Positions 22,278-33,379 of a stretch of 64,000 bases of DNA are shown piece after piece. The stretch is from Cryoendolithus antarcticus. Its lineage: Eukaryota > Ascomycota > Dothideomycetes > Cladosporiales > Cladosporiaceae. The position numbers and the translations under genes were made by a program. The DNA lies in contig NAJO01000045.1 of assembly GCA_002077065.1 (NCBI GenBank), positions 186,001-250,000 of the forward strand, in the 5' to 3' direction. Below the pieces are notes generated by a model. The model saw nothing but the letters and a program-made list of their open reading frames with translations. It made no database searches and was not told where the DNA came from. Numbering within the stretch: the first letter of the stretch is position 1; each line of letters opens with the position of its first letter.

Positions 22278-23871
22278 GGAGGTGCTCTTGGCTGAGCCTC
22301 TGCGTCCACGATTACTGCATATGCGTCGAGGGAGTTGAGCCTATCACGATCCTCACTGGCTGACAGCCAGTACGAGCACATAAAGCATGGAGAAGATGTA
22401 CGAGTATGTGCGGTCTGCGGCCTCATCCCCACGGCCAGCCACAGCTTCTCTCACGTCCGTTGAGATGAGCCTCGCGTGCCTCATGACCAGTCGTTGCGTT
22501 GCACTGGCCCTCACGCCCATGATGTCAAGACGTTGAAAAATGCAACACGCATGGCCGCCGTTGCGAACCGTATTTTCTGCTCCAATGACCTATGCAGCTG
22601 TCATCCTTACCTACACGTCGAGCTACACTGTCGTACATGTCGTTCTCCCCACCCAAACCAATCGCAGGCCGCTCAGCCCTACATCGTCGATCAACGATCT
22701 CGCAGCATGCGGACAGCTCAAAGGAGTACGCCATGTCGCAGCACATGGCAGCTATCGGGCTCTCCGTTCGCGCTAATAGGCACGAAGCGACTCAGCCTTA
22801 CTCCACGTTCAGCTTCGCGCTGCAGAGCTGGAGTCAAAGCGGTAAGGTTAGCGTCATCTTTGTTCTTCCTGCTCGAGTGGACTTGCTCGAAGGCATGCAT
22901 TAGGTTCGCGGGTGGCTGTTATAGGTGTACATGCTCGGCGTGTCCATGGTGGGGATTCGTTGATGTAAGTGGATGCTGGGCACATGGGCGCACGTGGATG
23001 GATTTGGCTTGCCAAGAGCTGTAAGTGCGGTAGCTGCCGCAAGTCTGTTGTCGACCGCACCTTGGAACTAAGCGTGCATGAACGCTGCATACCAGCTTGT
23101 TCAGAGCCGCACTGCGCTGGAGACCATTCCCCTTGGCCTCAGGAATGGCCCGTGTAGCGCTCGCGGGAGAGTCTCGGTACCAGAGGAGGCGTTTCCAGGG
23201 CTGCCTGAGTATCTCCTCGTGGCATCCAGTGGCAATGCTCATGAGGCTCAAGTCCTTCCCCACCCCATGCTTTCAGGTCCGTGACGTCTTCGCTTCGACC
23301 TCCGCAGCATAGCATAGCTGGACAATCAGACTTCCGGCACACGAGCTCAAGGCCCGTCAAACCCTGCCTCCATCGCGGCTCTCAGCGCCATCGTTCCAAG
23401 CGACATCGTTGACTTTGGCACCATCGACCCTCCTTGCGGTGGAGATCTAGCAGCACGCGTCGACTTTCCAGCCAGACATGGCTCCCTGCAGCCGTTGTCT
23501 TGCTATCCCGAGGGCAGTCCTAAAACCATGCCCTCACTTTTACCTGCCGACCATTGAGACGTCGTAGTGCGCTTTGCACCGCAAACCCGCGGGCAGCCAC
23601 ACCCGGCTGCCAGCTGCTGAAAGCAGTTTTCTTTCTGGTGTAGTACTGTCGTAGACTTGAATGTAGACAAGCGTGAGATGAGGAGAGAGGGGAGGCAGGT
23701 TTGTATTAAGGCGTCGCCGGTTCGCCACAGACGAGCATTCCATACAGCTCATTCCTTCACTTACTCTCGCCCACGCCGACTCCGTGCTTGGCATTCGCAT
23801 TGCGCTGCAGATCTTCGCCTCTTGTGGCTTTGGACCTCTTACTGTTTCGGGTAATATCTAATATCATAGTC
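22278..23871. other. intergenic, no gene seen
   Basis: About 1.6 kb between two plus-strand genes. A 182-codon frame (22476-23024, plus) is Cys/Arg/Ser-rich with no motif and overlaps equally long frames on the other strand, so it is not called. Confidence 0.4.
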
Positions 23872-24625
23872 ATGGCAGATGGCCGTATGTTCCTCCTTTC
23901 TTACTGCTCTTACCCTCGTCGGCGCCGGCCGTCATTACTCGACTTCATCCTACCGAGGATCAACATCATCTATCATGACTGACCATTGGTCCAGTCAACC
24001 ATGTTCGCGCTATGCGCATATCGGAAATCATGACCGACTTCGCCAATTTGCAAAATTACATTGCCTCGATACGAGCAGCCCCTAGTGCAGAGGAATACAA
24101 CGAGGACGGCTACGTTTTGTTACGGCACTGCGAAGGCGAGGCAAAGGCGTTGCTCTCACAGGGCTTCACAGTGGCCAACGGCCAGAGGGGAGATGAGGAG
24201 CAGCAGAAGTTGCAACTGAGACGGTACGTCTGAACGACAGTAGTCTGCTTTGGAGACCGTGCTGACTGAGTCGTTCAAGGATCATAATCGACGCCTCCGT
24301 CCGACGACACCGAGCGAAGAAGATCTACGCCCGAGCCACAGCAGCCCTGCGCTGGGTCAACGCGCGGAACGCCCTACTGCAGGGCCAACGAGCGCATGCA
24401 GGTCATGCGCCAGCATTGCAGCAAATACGCAATAATCTCCGCGTCGTACGTCGCTCACCATCAACCTTGCATATAATATCACTGACAGCAAGCCAGGAAC
24501 TCACCAACGTAACCGACGCCGCCGTCGACCAATCCCTCCGCTCCGCAGACAACAGCGTCGGCAAATGGATCTCCGAAGACCCGCCTCTAGCCGTCATCCA
24601 ACGAGTCCTCACCGGCAGCTGCTGA
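23872..24625 (+). CDS. unknown four-exon protein
   Basis: I do not recognise this 178-residue protein, but the gene structure is well supported. Exons are 23872-23884, 23995-24223, 24280-24445 and 24497-24625; all junctions keep frame. Intron 1 has a GTATGT donor and a CTGAC branch about 15 nt before the CAG acceptor; introns 2 and 3 have GTACGT donors. The product starts MADGLNHVRAM, continues with an acidic helical segment (NLQNYIASIRAAPSAEEYNEDGY style) and then a strongly basic helix (about residues 80-120, RRHRAKKIYARATAALRW). There is no signal peptide, membrane segment or cysteine motif. Internal Met codons at 24012 and 24030 are alternative starts if exon 1 is not used. Confidence 0.65.
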
Positions 24626-25382
24626 GCAGTGCGTCACCATTGTAGTAGTACTATCTAGTAGGCTGCCCTGGTGGCGGCTGTCTCTTTCGCATGTGCATGG
24701 CGCGGTGTATTGGATCTTCCGAGCTGGACCTCGATTGCATGGGCTGGGACTAATCTTCGACGAGGGATGGAAATTGACGAGTGCATCATGTGCAGCGTAC
24801 TGATGCAACAGTAAAAGGACTGACCAGACGGCTTAGAAAAGCATTCGGGAGGATACCCCTGTTCTACTAAGTATTTCGCATATTGCATCGTGTATCGTAC
24901 ACTACATTGTCAAGAGACGTCGCTGGCGAGTACCGCGCCTACTCACTGCGTCCTCAGCTTTGACCGTCGGCACTTTCGGTCTTCAGCCATGATGCAGCGC
25001 CGCCCACTCGTCGAGGATTCAAGCAGTCGGCCTTTCTGCCTCTGGCCGCCTGAGCATAGGTTTGTACGTTTTGTACGTGGCTCGCCTTGTGAACAGCGAG
25101 CCTATGGTCCACTCCGTCTTTCCGAGCTCAACCCACCCACGAATCCATTACAAGGATCAGGTCACCGACACGTGCTGCGTGTGTTTTGGCAATGCCACCA
25201 GTGACACCGCGCGCGAGACGGTCACTCCGCAGCGATTCCGCCTCCCACCAACCTGTGCAGCACAGCCGGTCTCGCACCTTACTTCCGCGCGGCTTGCGAC
25301 TCGCGCTGTCGCGGTAGCGAGACTTGTGCTTGGTAAACGCTGTCACCAGGTTACCAGGGTATTTTGATCACTCTGCGTTCTC
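24626..25382. other. convergent intergenic
   Basis: About 760 bp between converging stop codons; nothing recognisable beyond two 3' ends. Confidence 0.4.
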
Positions 25383-26717
25383 TCACACCAAGCCCTTGAT
25401 CTTCCTCAGCCTCGCGCTCACCTCCTCCACGCCCTCTTGAAATCCAATCGCCCTGCTCAACCCAAGCGCCTCTTCGTACCTCTTGCGCGCCTCGTTCTGA
25501 TTACCGACCATCTCCGCGAACTCGCCCAGATGCTGTGTAGCCACTGCGCAGCCCACATCGCACTCCTCGTCCCGAGCTGGAGGACTGATGTGCGCCGCGA
25601 TGTCCAGCGCTTTCTCTGCCCAAAGTCTAGCGTTCTCTATCATCGCGCCTCTTGAAGCGGGTGGACTCGGTGGAGCGGAGGATGAGTCGATGGATCGGCT
25701 TTGTGCGAATTGTTGTGTGGCTGCCGCGGCGCGAGGAGATTGCTGTGCGAGCGACGCGGCTAAGTTAGTCATCAGGATGACGGAGTGGCATGTGTTCGTT
25801 CCCAGCAGACTGAGCGCTTGGAGAAAGAGAGGAGAGGCGAGGTAATGCTGGTCTTTCTCCTCGTACTGATGCGCGAGCGCTTCCATCGCTGCTCCGATCT
25901 CCCCATCGCTCAGCCAGGGACCCTCGTCCTCATCCCTGACCTTCATCACATCTCTCCTCTGCCGCTCTCGCAACACAGTCTCCACAGCCCACACCAGCCT
26001 CTCTTCCGCCGCTTCGCGCTCGTAGATCTCCGGTCGCCCGTACAGCTCGCCAAGCTTGACGCAAACTTGGACCATCTTCCCCAGCACGCGTGTGCGCTTC
26101 TTCGCATTCCCGCTCTTCTGCCCAAAGCCCTCGACCCAAGCCCCACAATCCCTCCTCAAAATCTCCAACACCTCGATTGCTTTTCCCCAGTTCCCGATCT
26201 GCTCCATCAGCCCCGCTACTTGGACTTTGATCCCAATTATCTCATCGCTGAAGGGATCCATTCCGAGCTCCTCGGCTAGTTGGAGTGCTTCACGGTAGTA
26301 TTTGATCGCTTCTTTCGGCTGGAGATCAGAGTTCGTGAAGTACAGCGCGCGGCGGAGTTTCTTCGCCACAGGCTCGGGGTAGGCGTGAAAGGAGGCGAGG
26401 ATGTAGCGTTGGTAGGTTTCAGCAGCTTTGAAGATGCCATAGAGACCGACAAGGATCGTAGCAAGGGCTGCGAGGGAGGAGATGGGGTTACGGGTTATTG
26501 TGGCGCGGGTTCGGTCGGTGAAGGTGGAGGCTGGGCGACGGGCGCGGAAGCCATTGAGCTGCCGAAGGGCAGATGTTCGAGGGCGACTGGGAGGCGGGGT
26601 GTGGAAGGCACGGGATCCATCTCGGAGGAGGGTAGTGGGCTGGCGGAGGGAGCTCGAAGGAAGCGGGCGGCGGAGGAGGCGTGGTAGGGCGGAGCGGAGG
26701 CACACTGGCGTCGACAT
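25383..26717 (-). CDS. mgr3: Mgr3-like mitochondrial TPR protein
   Basis: Single-exon gene for 444 residues. The N-terminal 75 residues are rich in Arg, Ser and Pro with almost no acidic residues, as in a mitochondrial presequence. A membrane segment follows at about 79-98 (SLAALATILVGLYGIFKAAE). The rest is helical TPR-type repeat sequence: KEAIKYYREALQLAEELG near 135, WGKAIEVLEIL near 180, and a C-terminal repeat NQNEARKRYEEALGLSRAIG. This architecture is that of yeast Mgr3, which with Mgr1 is an adaptor delivering substrates to the i-AAA protease Yme1 in the inner membrane (family knowledge). The assignment rests on architecture and remembered fungal homologues. It is divergent from the HMCES gene with 219 bp between starts. 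Confidence 0.75.
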   Translation of the reverse strand: MSTPVCLRSALPRLLRRPLPSSSLRQPTTLLRDGSRAFHTPPPSRPRTSALRQLNGFRARRPASTFTDRTRATITRNPISSLAALATILVGLYGIFKAAETYQRYILASFHAYPEPVAKKLRRALYFTNSDLQPKEAIKYYREALQLAEELGMDPFSDEIIGIKVQVAGLMEQIGNWGKAIEVLEILRRDCGAWVEGFGQKSGNAKKRTRVLGKMVQVCVKLGELYGRPEIYEREAAEERLVWAVETVLRERQRRDVMKVRDEDEGPWLSDGEIGAAMEALAHQYEEKDQHYLASPLFLQALSLLGTNTCHSVILMTNLAASLAQQSPRAAAATQQFAQSRSIDSSSAPPSPPASRGAMIENARLWAEKALDIAAHISPPARDEECDVGCAVATQHLGEFAEMVGNQNEARKRYEEALGLSRAIGFQEGVEEVSARLRKIKGLV

Positions 26718-26936
26718 GACCGGCTATCGTCGTGACAAGAAGGTCAATGTCTCTCAGGAGTGATTTAGAACCATGAAAAGTACCCCAATGTAGATCAATC
26801 TGCACCCCAGATTCGTGACATCATCTGGTGAAGCTCTGGGTATGGGAGGTCTTCAGACACCCCCAAACCTCCTCCTTCGCATGACCGCCGGCACGGCCGA
26901 GTCCAAGATCCCTACATTCCCCTCCCCGCCGTCAAG

Positions 26937-28226
26937 ATGTGCGGTCGCTACGCCCTCCACCTCCGCCCCTCCGAAGTCCGCGAACGCCTCGCGGAGCACG
27001 ACATGAACATGCCCGCCGACGAAGCCCCAGACGACGACGACCCCTCCCTCCGCCACACCTACAACTTTGCCCCAGGCAACACTGGCCTGATCTACCGCGC
27101 CGTGCACTCTCAGCCAGACTCTACTCAAGACAGCGAGCCCTCGCCAAAGCGCGCAAAGACCACCCATTCCTCCCCCAAGAAGTCCACAGGTACGAAGGAG
27201 GCTACAAAGTATAAGCTACAGGGAGCGAAATGGGGTCTCATCCCCTTCTGGACCAAGCGAGCCCCAGACTACAGCTCCCAGCTCCGCACAATAAACTGCC
27301 GCGACGACTCCCTCTCCACTAGCGGCGGGATGTGGAATACCATGAAGCAGCGGAAACGCTGCGTCGTCGTAGCCGAGGGCTTCTACGAGTGGTACAAGAA
27401 CCCCTCCAATCCCAAGGACAAGACGCCACATTACACGAAGCGGAAAGACGGGCAGCTGATGTGTTTCGCGGGGCTGTATGATGTGGTAAGGTATGAGGGG
27501 ACGGAGACAGATATCTGGACGTACACGGTTATTACGACGGACAGCAATAAGCAGTTGAAGTTCTTGCATGATCGGATGCCGGTGATCCTCGAACCGGGTT
27601 CGGGGGACATGGCGGATTGGCTAGACCCGGCGAGGGTGGGCTGGGACAAGGAGTTGCAGGGTATGTTGAAGCCCTTTGAGGGGGAGCTGGAGTGCTATGC
27701 TGTTGATAAGGGGGTGGGGAAGGTGGGGAACAACAGTGCGTTGTTTGTGGTGCCTGTGGATAGCAAGGCGAATCCGAAGAACATCGCGAATTTCTTTGGG
27801 GGTGGGAAGACGAGGAAGGAGGAAGTTAAGAGTGAGAAAGAGTTGAAACAAGAGCCGGACGAGAAGTGCGAGACAGTGGTGGATGCTGAAGGGACGGAGG
27901 ATAATGCTCCCCTGCCCAAGCCGTCAGACACTTCAACCGAAGACATCAAATCGGCAGTCAAGCATGAGCCCAGCGACGATACTTCAGAGATTGCCATCAA
28001 GTCCGAGCCCACCGCCTCTCCCACCACATCGAAGCGCGAGACCAGAAGCAGCTTGAAACGCTCAGCCTCACCCGTCAACCGCAAGTCCAGCAGTCCACAG
28101 AAGAAGTCGAAGCCCACACCCGCAGCGGGAGGAAGAAAGATGCGCTCGGCTGTCTCGAACGATACTGTGGCCAAGACGCCGACAAAAGAGGGGAATGCGA
28201 GGATTACTGCGTTTTTCGGGAAGTGA
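26937..28226 (+). CDS. HMCES/SRAP abasic-site shield protein
   Basis: SRAP-domain protein of 429 residues. The family forms a covalent thiazolidine crosslink between Cys2 and abasic sites in single-stranded DNA, protecting them during replication. All key residues are visible: Cys2 directly after the initiator Met (MCGRYAL), Asn43, Glu147 in VVAEGFYEW and His211 in HDRMPVIL. The SRAP fold spans about residues 2-290. A Glu/Lys/Ser-rich disordered tail follows, containing KSEPT-like segments that could be SUMO sites. Two PIP-like hydrophobic motifs are present, one at the end of the domain (I283, F286, F287) and one at the extreme C-terminus (I423, F426, F427). The start is fixed because Cys must be residue 2. 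No intron is needed. Confidence 0.93.
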   Translation: MCGRYALHLRPSEVRERLAEHDMNMPADEAPDDDDPSLRHTYNFAPGNTGLIYRAVHSQPDSTQDSEPSPKRAKTTHSSPKKSTGTKEATKYKLQGAKWGLIPFWTKRAPDYSSQLRTINCRDDSLSTSGGMWNTMKQRKRCVVVAEGFYEWYKNPSNPKDKTPHYTKRKDGQLMCFAGLYDVVRYEGTETDIWTYTVITTDSNKQLKFLHDRMPVILEPGSGDMADWLDPARVGWDKELQGMLKPFEGELECYAVDKGVGKVGNNSALFVVPVDSKANPKNIANFFGGGKTRKEEVKSEKELKQEPDEKCETVVDAEGTEDNAPLPKPSDTSTEDIKSAVKHEPSDDTSEIAIKSEPTASPTTSKRETRSSLKRSASPVNRKSSSPQKKSKPTPAAGGRKMRSAVSNDTVAKTPTKEGNARITAFFGK

Positions 28227-28801
28227 TAGCATAGATCGCTGGCTCGGATACATTGAAAGTCGTAGTGAGGCGGGCATACCCTGGCAGCCTTCTGGCATCA
28301 GTAAGGGCCCACACCCCAGTAAGATGTCCGCGGAGTCACAGTCTTGGCCGGCCGGAGAGGTCTTTTGAAAAAGTCGGAGGCCGTGCTACCACGCGTGTCG
28401 CAACCTTGCGGCCAATGCTGCGAAGAAAAGTGACTTATGGTCAGCAAGAGATGGCTTCGCATTCGTAGCGGAGTGGACGCTCGAGATCGACGAATGATGG
28501 CAGTGTCTGTTTTGGTGCAGCATGGAGCTGGCAGGTTGCTCGGCGGTCGTCGAGGCGGCGGTGGAGATCGAAGGCATTGAGGCGAAGAAGTTGAAACCAA
28601 AGTGCAGTGCAAAGTACTCGATACAACGCACTACCAAAGCTTCACAAGACTCATGAACACTGCGACAAAAGACCAACGAAACCCAACACCAAAACACCCA
28701 AAACCATTACCATTCAAACACCCTACAGCCCAAAGTTCATCCCGCCGATACATCAAGAGAAGTCGTAGGTGAAGTCGAAGTCAACGCCATGAGCCGAGTG
28801 C
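28227..28801. other. convergent intergenic
   Basis: About 575 bp between the HMCES stop and the stop of the secreted-protein gene. No supported open frame; 3' ends of both genes. Confidence 0.4.
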
Positions 28802-30157
28802 TCAGGAGCTGTGGACGTTGAGGGTGCGGTCCCATGTAGCCTGTGAGGAGGGACGTCAGTGAGAGATCAAAGGAAGAGGGAGGCGAAGGGTGATGCGAGT
28901 GGTGAAGGGCGTTGGGGAAGGTGGATGCTGGTGGGGGAAGCGGAGAGAGGTGAAAGAGGTGGAGGGTCAGAGGAGAGGGGAGGTACTCACATAGATGTCC
29001 ACCGGCGTGCACCACTGGAACGCCACCTCCGAAGCCCCAGCCTTGCTCTTCAACGCCTCGATGTTGCCGTAGTGCAAGGTGATGTCGAGGTCCTTCTTGT
29101 CGAAAGCCTTCATGAGGTTGAAGTCCTTGTCCTCGGGGCCCTTGTCAGCAGGTCCAGGTACGGGTGCGGGTGCATCAGCGACAGCAAGGTCGACCATCTT
29201 GACCGGCTCGATCCAGTGGCTCTTCTCCCTCGCGCAGGCAGCGAACTCGCCCTTCGTCTTGCTGTTGAGGAGGCTGTAGTAGTTGGGTCCGTTGCTCTGG
29301 CCATTGAGCGTGTAGTTGTTGCGGGTAAGCAGCCAGTTCTTCTTCGCATGCAAGTTGGACTTCTTGAGCGCGCCGATGGGGTCAAAGGGATCAGTCGTCA
29401 AGAGGGGCTCGTAAGTCTGCGAAGCCTTCTTGTTGAGCTTTGGGTCGGCGTCGAGGCTGAAGTGCAGGAACTTGTGGTTGGACGAGAGCTTGTCGTCCGT
29501 TTCCAGCTGCCCGGAGCGGAGGTTGAAGTAAGCTGAAGACTCGTTGCCGACTTTGGCGCCGGGGTGGAAGGTCGGGAGCCAGACGTGCTTGTCGGGGCGG
29601 AGAGCGTTGTTCTTCCGGTTCTGGGTCCGTGTGAGCACGATGGGCATGCTTTCGGCTTGAACGCGGCTCAGGTCAACTTCGCCGGCGTTTGTGCGGCGTT
29701 GCATGACGACGAGCTGGAAGTGGTCGGCTTTGCCTTTGGTGTCTTTGATGTCGACGCTGCCTTTGCCGCAGTGCTGGGTGCCGGCGATGGGGTCTGGGAG
29801 GAGGGACGCGCTGGCGATGGCGGCTGAGGACATGGGGTTCGGGTAGGTCCAGAAGGGGGAAAGCGTTGAGGCGCCGTTCGAGGGAGGGCCGACCATGATG
29901 TAGGCTGTTGTTCCGGGCTTGGTAGGCGTGGGAGTCGAGGTGGCGACTACAACGGCAAAGGTGGTGGGTACACTGCCGGTGGAGGTGATCGTGCTGGCTG
30001 GGCCTGCAGGTGAGCTGCTGGGAGGGCCTGTCGGTGCTGGACCGCTGGGAGAGGTTGTCGATATTGAGCTGCTGGGGGAGGATGTCGGAGATGGACCCTG
30101 TGGCAGAGCACGTGCAGCGGCGAGTGGAAGTAAGCCAGCCAGAAGAGAGGCACGCAT
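28802..30157 (-). CDS. secreted protein of unknown function
   Basis: Minus-strand exons 30157-28991 and 28840-28802 give 401 residues; the last exon encodes only ATWDRTLNVHSS. Residues 1-17 form a classical signal peptide (MRASLLAGLLPLAAARA), so the protein is predicted secreted. A Ser/Thr/Pro/Gly-rich region (about 18-90) is probably O-glycosylated. The remaining 300 residues look globular, with few cysteines and no hydrophobic C-terminus for a GPI anchor. I recognise no domain. The intron is 150 nt and strongly pyrimidine-rich on the coding strand. The gene was not extended past the GTGAGT donor because the reading frame after splicing ends at once in a short conserved-looking tail. Cell-wall or host-facing roles are possible but not shown. 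Confidence 0.8.
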
Positions 30158-30284
30158 GATGGTGGCTGCCGAGATGTTGCAGGTGATGTGTCGTGAAGTG
30201 CAGTGAGGTGAGGTAGCGGAGCTGAATGGATGAGATGAAGATGCTGGGAATTGCAGATGCTGCGGAGAACAGACAAATCTGATG

Positions 30285-30345
30285 CTGATGTGGAGGATGA
30301 AGAAGAAGAAGAAAGGAAGAGAGAGGGAGATGAGAAGATGTTTTG
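30285..30345 (-). promoter_or_regulatory. CT-rich tract upstream of the secreted-protein gene
   Basis: On the coding strand this stretch is almost pure pyrimidine (TTC/CTT/CTC repeats), about 130-190 bp upstream of the start codon. CT-rich blocks of this type precede transcription starts of well-expressed fungal genes. Confidence 0.4.
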
Positions 30346-30874
30346 ATGTGCATGACTGGCGAGCAGGAAGGAAGCGTTGTTGTGGTATGGGTGGAGGGAA
30401 GTCGCCTACCGGTGTGGGATTGAGAGTGCAAGTGCAGCGGTGCGGAGACTAGCACAAGGCAAGTGCACTTGCATCGAGAGACTCAATGTCGAGCTGTACT
30501 GAGATGGATGCGTGAGTATCAAGTAGAAGTCAAACTTACCGATGGCATTGAGTGATGCGGTGGAAATCCTGTCACATCATGGTGAATGACTGTTGATCTG
30601 AATCCACAACCATGACATGTGATGATTTGCTGCATGGCAGGCGCATGGCTGAAATGGCAAGACCCATCGCTACCGTTGACGTGGATCCTCCATTGCTGCG
30701 AGAATGTTCTTCACGTGTTCGACGATCCGGGTGCCGGGTGCCGTCTGTGGTGCGGGTTCATGTAAGGAGCGCTCAAGATCAATGCATCATACCATTTTGG
30801 TGTATGCTGACCATCCATGATCTATGCTGTATGCTCGTTTTTGTACTGCGTGACTCTCATATCTCAGCCCATCA
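30346..30874. other. tandem intergenic
   Basis: Between the secreted-protein gene and the doa1 stop, both minus strand. No supported gene; contains the distal promoter of the secreted-protein gene and the doa1 3' end. Confidence 0.4.
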
Positions 30875-33379
30875 TCACCTTAACTCATCCCTGATCTCTG
30901 CCATCAACTCCCTGGTGTCCTGCCTCTGCGCTCCAGGCTTCATCCCAGCCACATGCAACGTCCCCGAGATCCCCATCTTCATCTGCTGCCTGAAGTCGCC
31001 TCCAAGCGTGATCAGGGTTCCCAGCGCAGCGAGCGCACGATACAGCGCATCCGCCTCAGCAGCGTGTGGACTGTCTGACTCGAGCATGAAGGCGATGTCG
31101 CGCATCAACACCTCTGCTCTGGCCTCACGCGTCGAAGAACTATCAGCCGGAGCGGAAGAGGTGAGGAGGACAGCATAGTTGAGGTAGAGAGATGCAAGTG
31201 CTTTGGCTTGTGCGGGTGACTCTGGCTCCGATGCGAAGTTTCGGACTGCTTGAAGCGTAGTGTCAAAGGTGCCATCAGCTATGAGGCGGCCGGCGTCGGT
31301 CTTGAAGATGTTGACAAGGGTACGGATACCATGGACAACGTTGTTCGGTGTCTCTTGCTTTGCTTTCAAGATGCCAGCGCTTGTGAGAGTATCGAGGATC
31401 GTGCCATTGCCTGAGCTAGTGGCGGTGAGGAATGACTGAGACACTGCGCAGACCGCGAGGACACCCACAGCTGGCACACGACCTTTGGGAGGCCATGATG
31501 TGACGATCTTGAGCAGCGATGTGATCTGTGCAGTGCTTGGATGAGGGTCGTCCTTGTTCTGTAGTTGAGCTGACAAGCCTTGTAATGACTTCACGTCTTC
31601 TTCCGACAAATCGTTCGTGGCCTTTGCCTTGTCGATGATCAAGTTGATGGCGTTTGCTGGATTGCCTTCTACGATCGTGATGAAGCTTCTCTGCGGTAAT
31701 TTGCGGCCACCTGAACCTGATGCTGCATCACCCGGTCGATACCTGTTCTCTGAACCCCACGGGTCTCGTGCGGGTGCTGCTGTTCCCGACGAAGCTGGTG
31801 CTGCTGACGCTCCCTGCCCTATACGTGCGCCTCTAGTGTTGTCGGCAATCCAGTTAGCCACCTGCTCGTAGTAGGTCATTGGCAGCTCGTTAGATTCCAG
31901 GAACTTCCGAGCCGCTTCCCAAGATGACTCCGTGAGATTGTAGGGGAGTTTGAGAGGCGGCTTGCCTTCTTCGATGTCGATGTCGAACACATAGTCATAC
32001 TGTTTGCCGTTGTATTCCTTCTTCGCCGACCCTGAGCCCTCACCCTGGACCACAGTGCCGATAAGATCCCACTGCCCTCTCGCGCTCGCCCACAAATGTG
32101 CAGTCACGCTGCCGTCCAGCTCACGCACGAAGAGCTGCTGTCCATCTCGCTCGCCGAATTGAGTCTGCAGCGCTTCTGGTCCAGGTAGGTCTTTCTCTGC
32201 AAAGGGTGCGTCTTGGCTGAGGCTTTCAGCGGGTATTGCGTACATCTTGTTCCCCTCCTCAAATGCTTTCGTTGTCTCTGCATCAGCAAAACGCTCTGAG
32301 TCGCGAGTGAAGATGCGTATCGTCTTGTCAGAAGCTCCGCTCACGATGTCGCCAGTTTCAGGACATGATGCGACGCTCCATATACTGATCGCGGGATGTG
32401 TGATTGTTTGTATGCACGCCATGTCTCGGAATACACGGACAGTCCGATCCTCGCCAGAACTCACGATGTCGCCGTTGGACAATATGGCAATGCTGTAGAT
32501 GTAAGCCTCGTGCCCGTGTAGCTCGCCCATCGCAGCTCCATCGAGCGACCAGAGTCGTATGACTTCGTCATTGCCCGCAGATGCGAACGCAGCGCCAGAC
32601 CAGTGACCTTCCGGTATTTTGCAGAAGCAGCGCGGTACGTCAGTGTGACCCTTGATCGTCCGTAGCGCTTTGCCGTTGATGTCGAACATTCGGATCATCT
32701 TGTCTGCGCAGGCAGTAAAGACGTACTTTTCGTCATAGACAAGAATACCCCATACTGTCATCGTGTGGCCTGCAAGCTCAGCAATGACATCTCCGGCTTC
32801 CACATCCCACACAAATACCTGGCTGTCCCAGCCGCCACTGATGAGTTTGCTGCCATCAGCACTGAATGCTAGACAGCTAACGTTGTGTGCGTGTCTAGGA
32901 AGTATGCGGTACGGGTCTTGATCTGACAGTGTGCCGGGTTGTTTCACGTAGACGATGGTCTCTTTGCCACCTGCGGCAATGAGACCTTCCGGATGCTGCT
33001 TTGAAGGTGGCGATATTGCGAGGGCATTGATCCAGTCTGACGCTTGAAGTGCGATCGTGTCATCGTACAGTGGCGGAGATGGAGACTTCAAGGTCCATTC
33101 TCGTACAGTACTGTCTCGAGATGCCGATATGAGCCGTGCTCGCGATGGAAACGCTACTGCACGAACCTGAAAGAGTTATCAGTATGCGCTACCCTTGTAA
33201 TTTGAATCATTCCCACGGGCACAATTGACAGTCTTATCAATCCCGCCCACTGTATGATCTTGACCATGACCAGCTAAGTGGAGAGCCTCGATAGCTTTCA
33301 AGTTGGTACGCAGCAAAGGTTAACTTACATCTTCCTCATGTCCACGAAGTATTGCGGACAGCTTGAATTCGCCGGCCAT
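30875..33379 (-). CDS. doa1: Doa1/PLAA ubiquitin-binding WD40 protein
   Basis: Cdc48/p97 cofactor of the Doa1 (Ufd3, S. pombe Lub1, human PLAA) family, involved in ubiquitin homeostasis and sorting. Exons 33379-33329 and 33166-30875 give 780 residues. The 17-residue first exon (MAGEFKLSAILRGHEED) continues directly into VRAVAFPS, the first WD40 strand. Residues 1-315 form a WD40 propeller (SGGWDSQVFVWD, SAGNDEVIRLWSLDG, SSGEDRTVRVF, SGASDKTIRIF). The PFU ubiquitin-binding domain is at about 360-460 and the PUL domain, the Cdc48-binding armadillo fold, at about 510-778. Length and order are those of the family. The intron is 162 nt with a GTAAGT donor and a TTTCAG acceptor. Confidence 0.95.

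Noticed and set aside
22476..23024. 182-codon frame downstream of the proteasome gene
   Set aside because: Cys/Arg/Ser-rich, overlapped by several frames on both strands, no motif and no splice context.
28859..29536. 225-codon plus-strand frame opposite the secreted-protein gene
   Set aside because: Antisense shadow; the minus-strand product has a signal peptide and coherent structure, this one has none.
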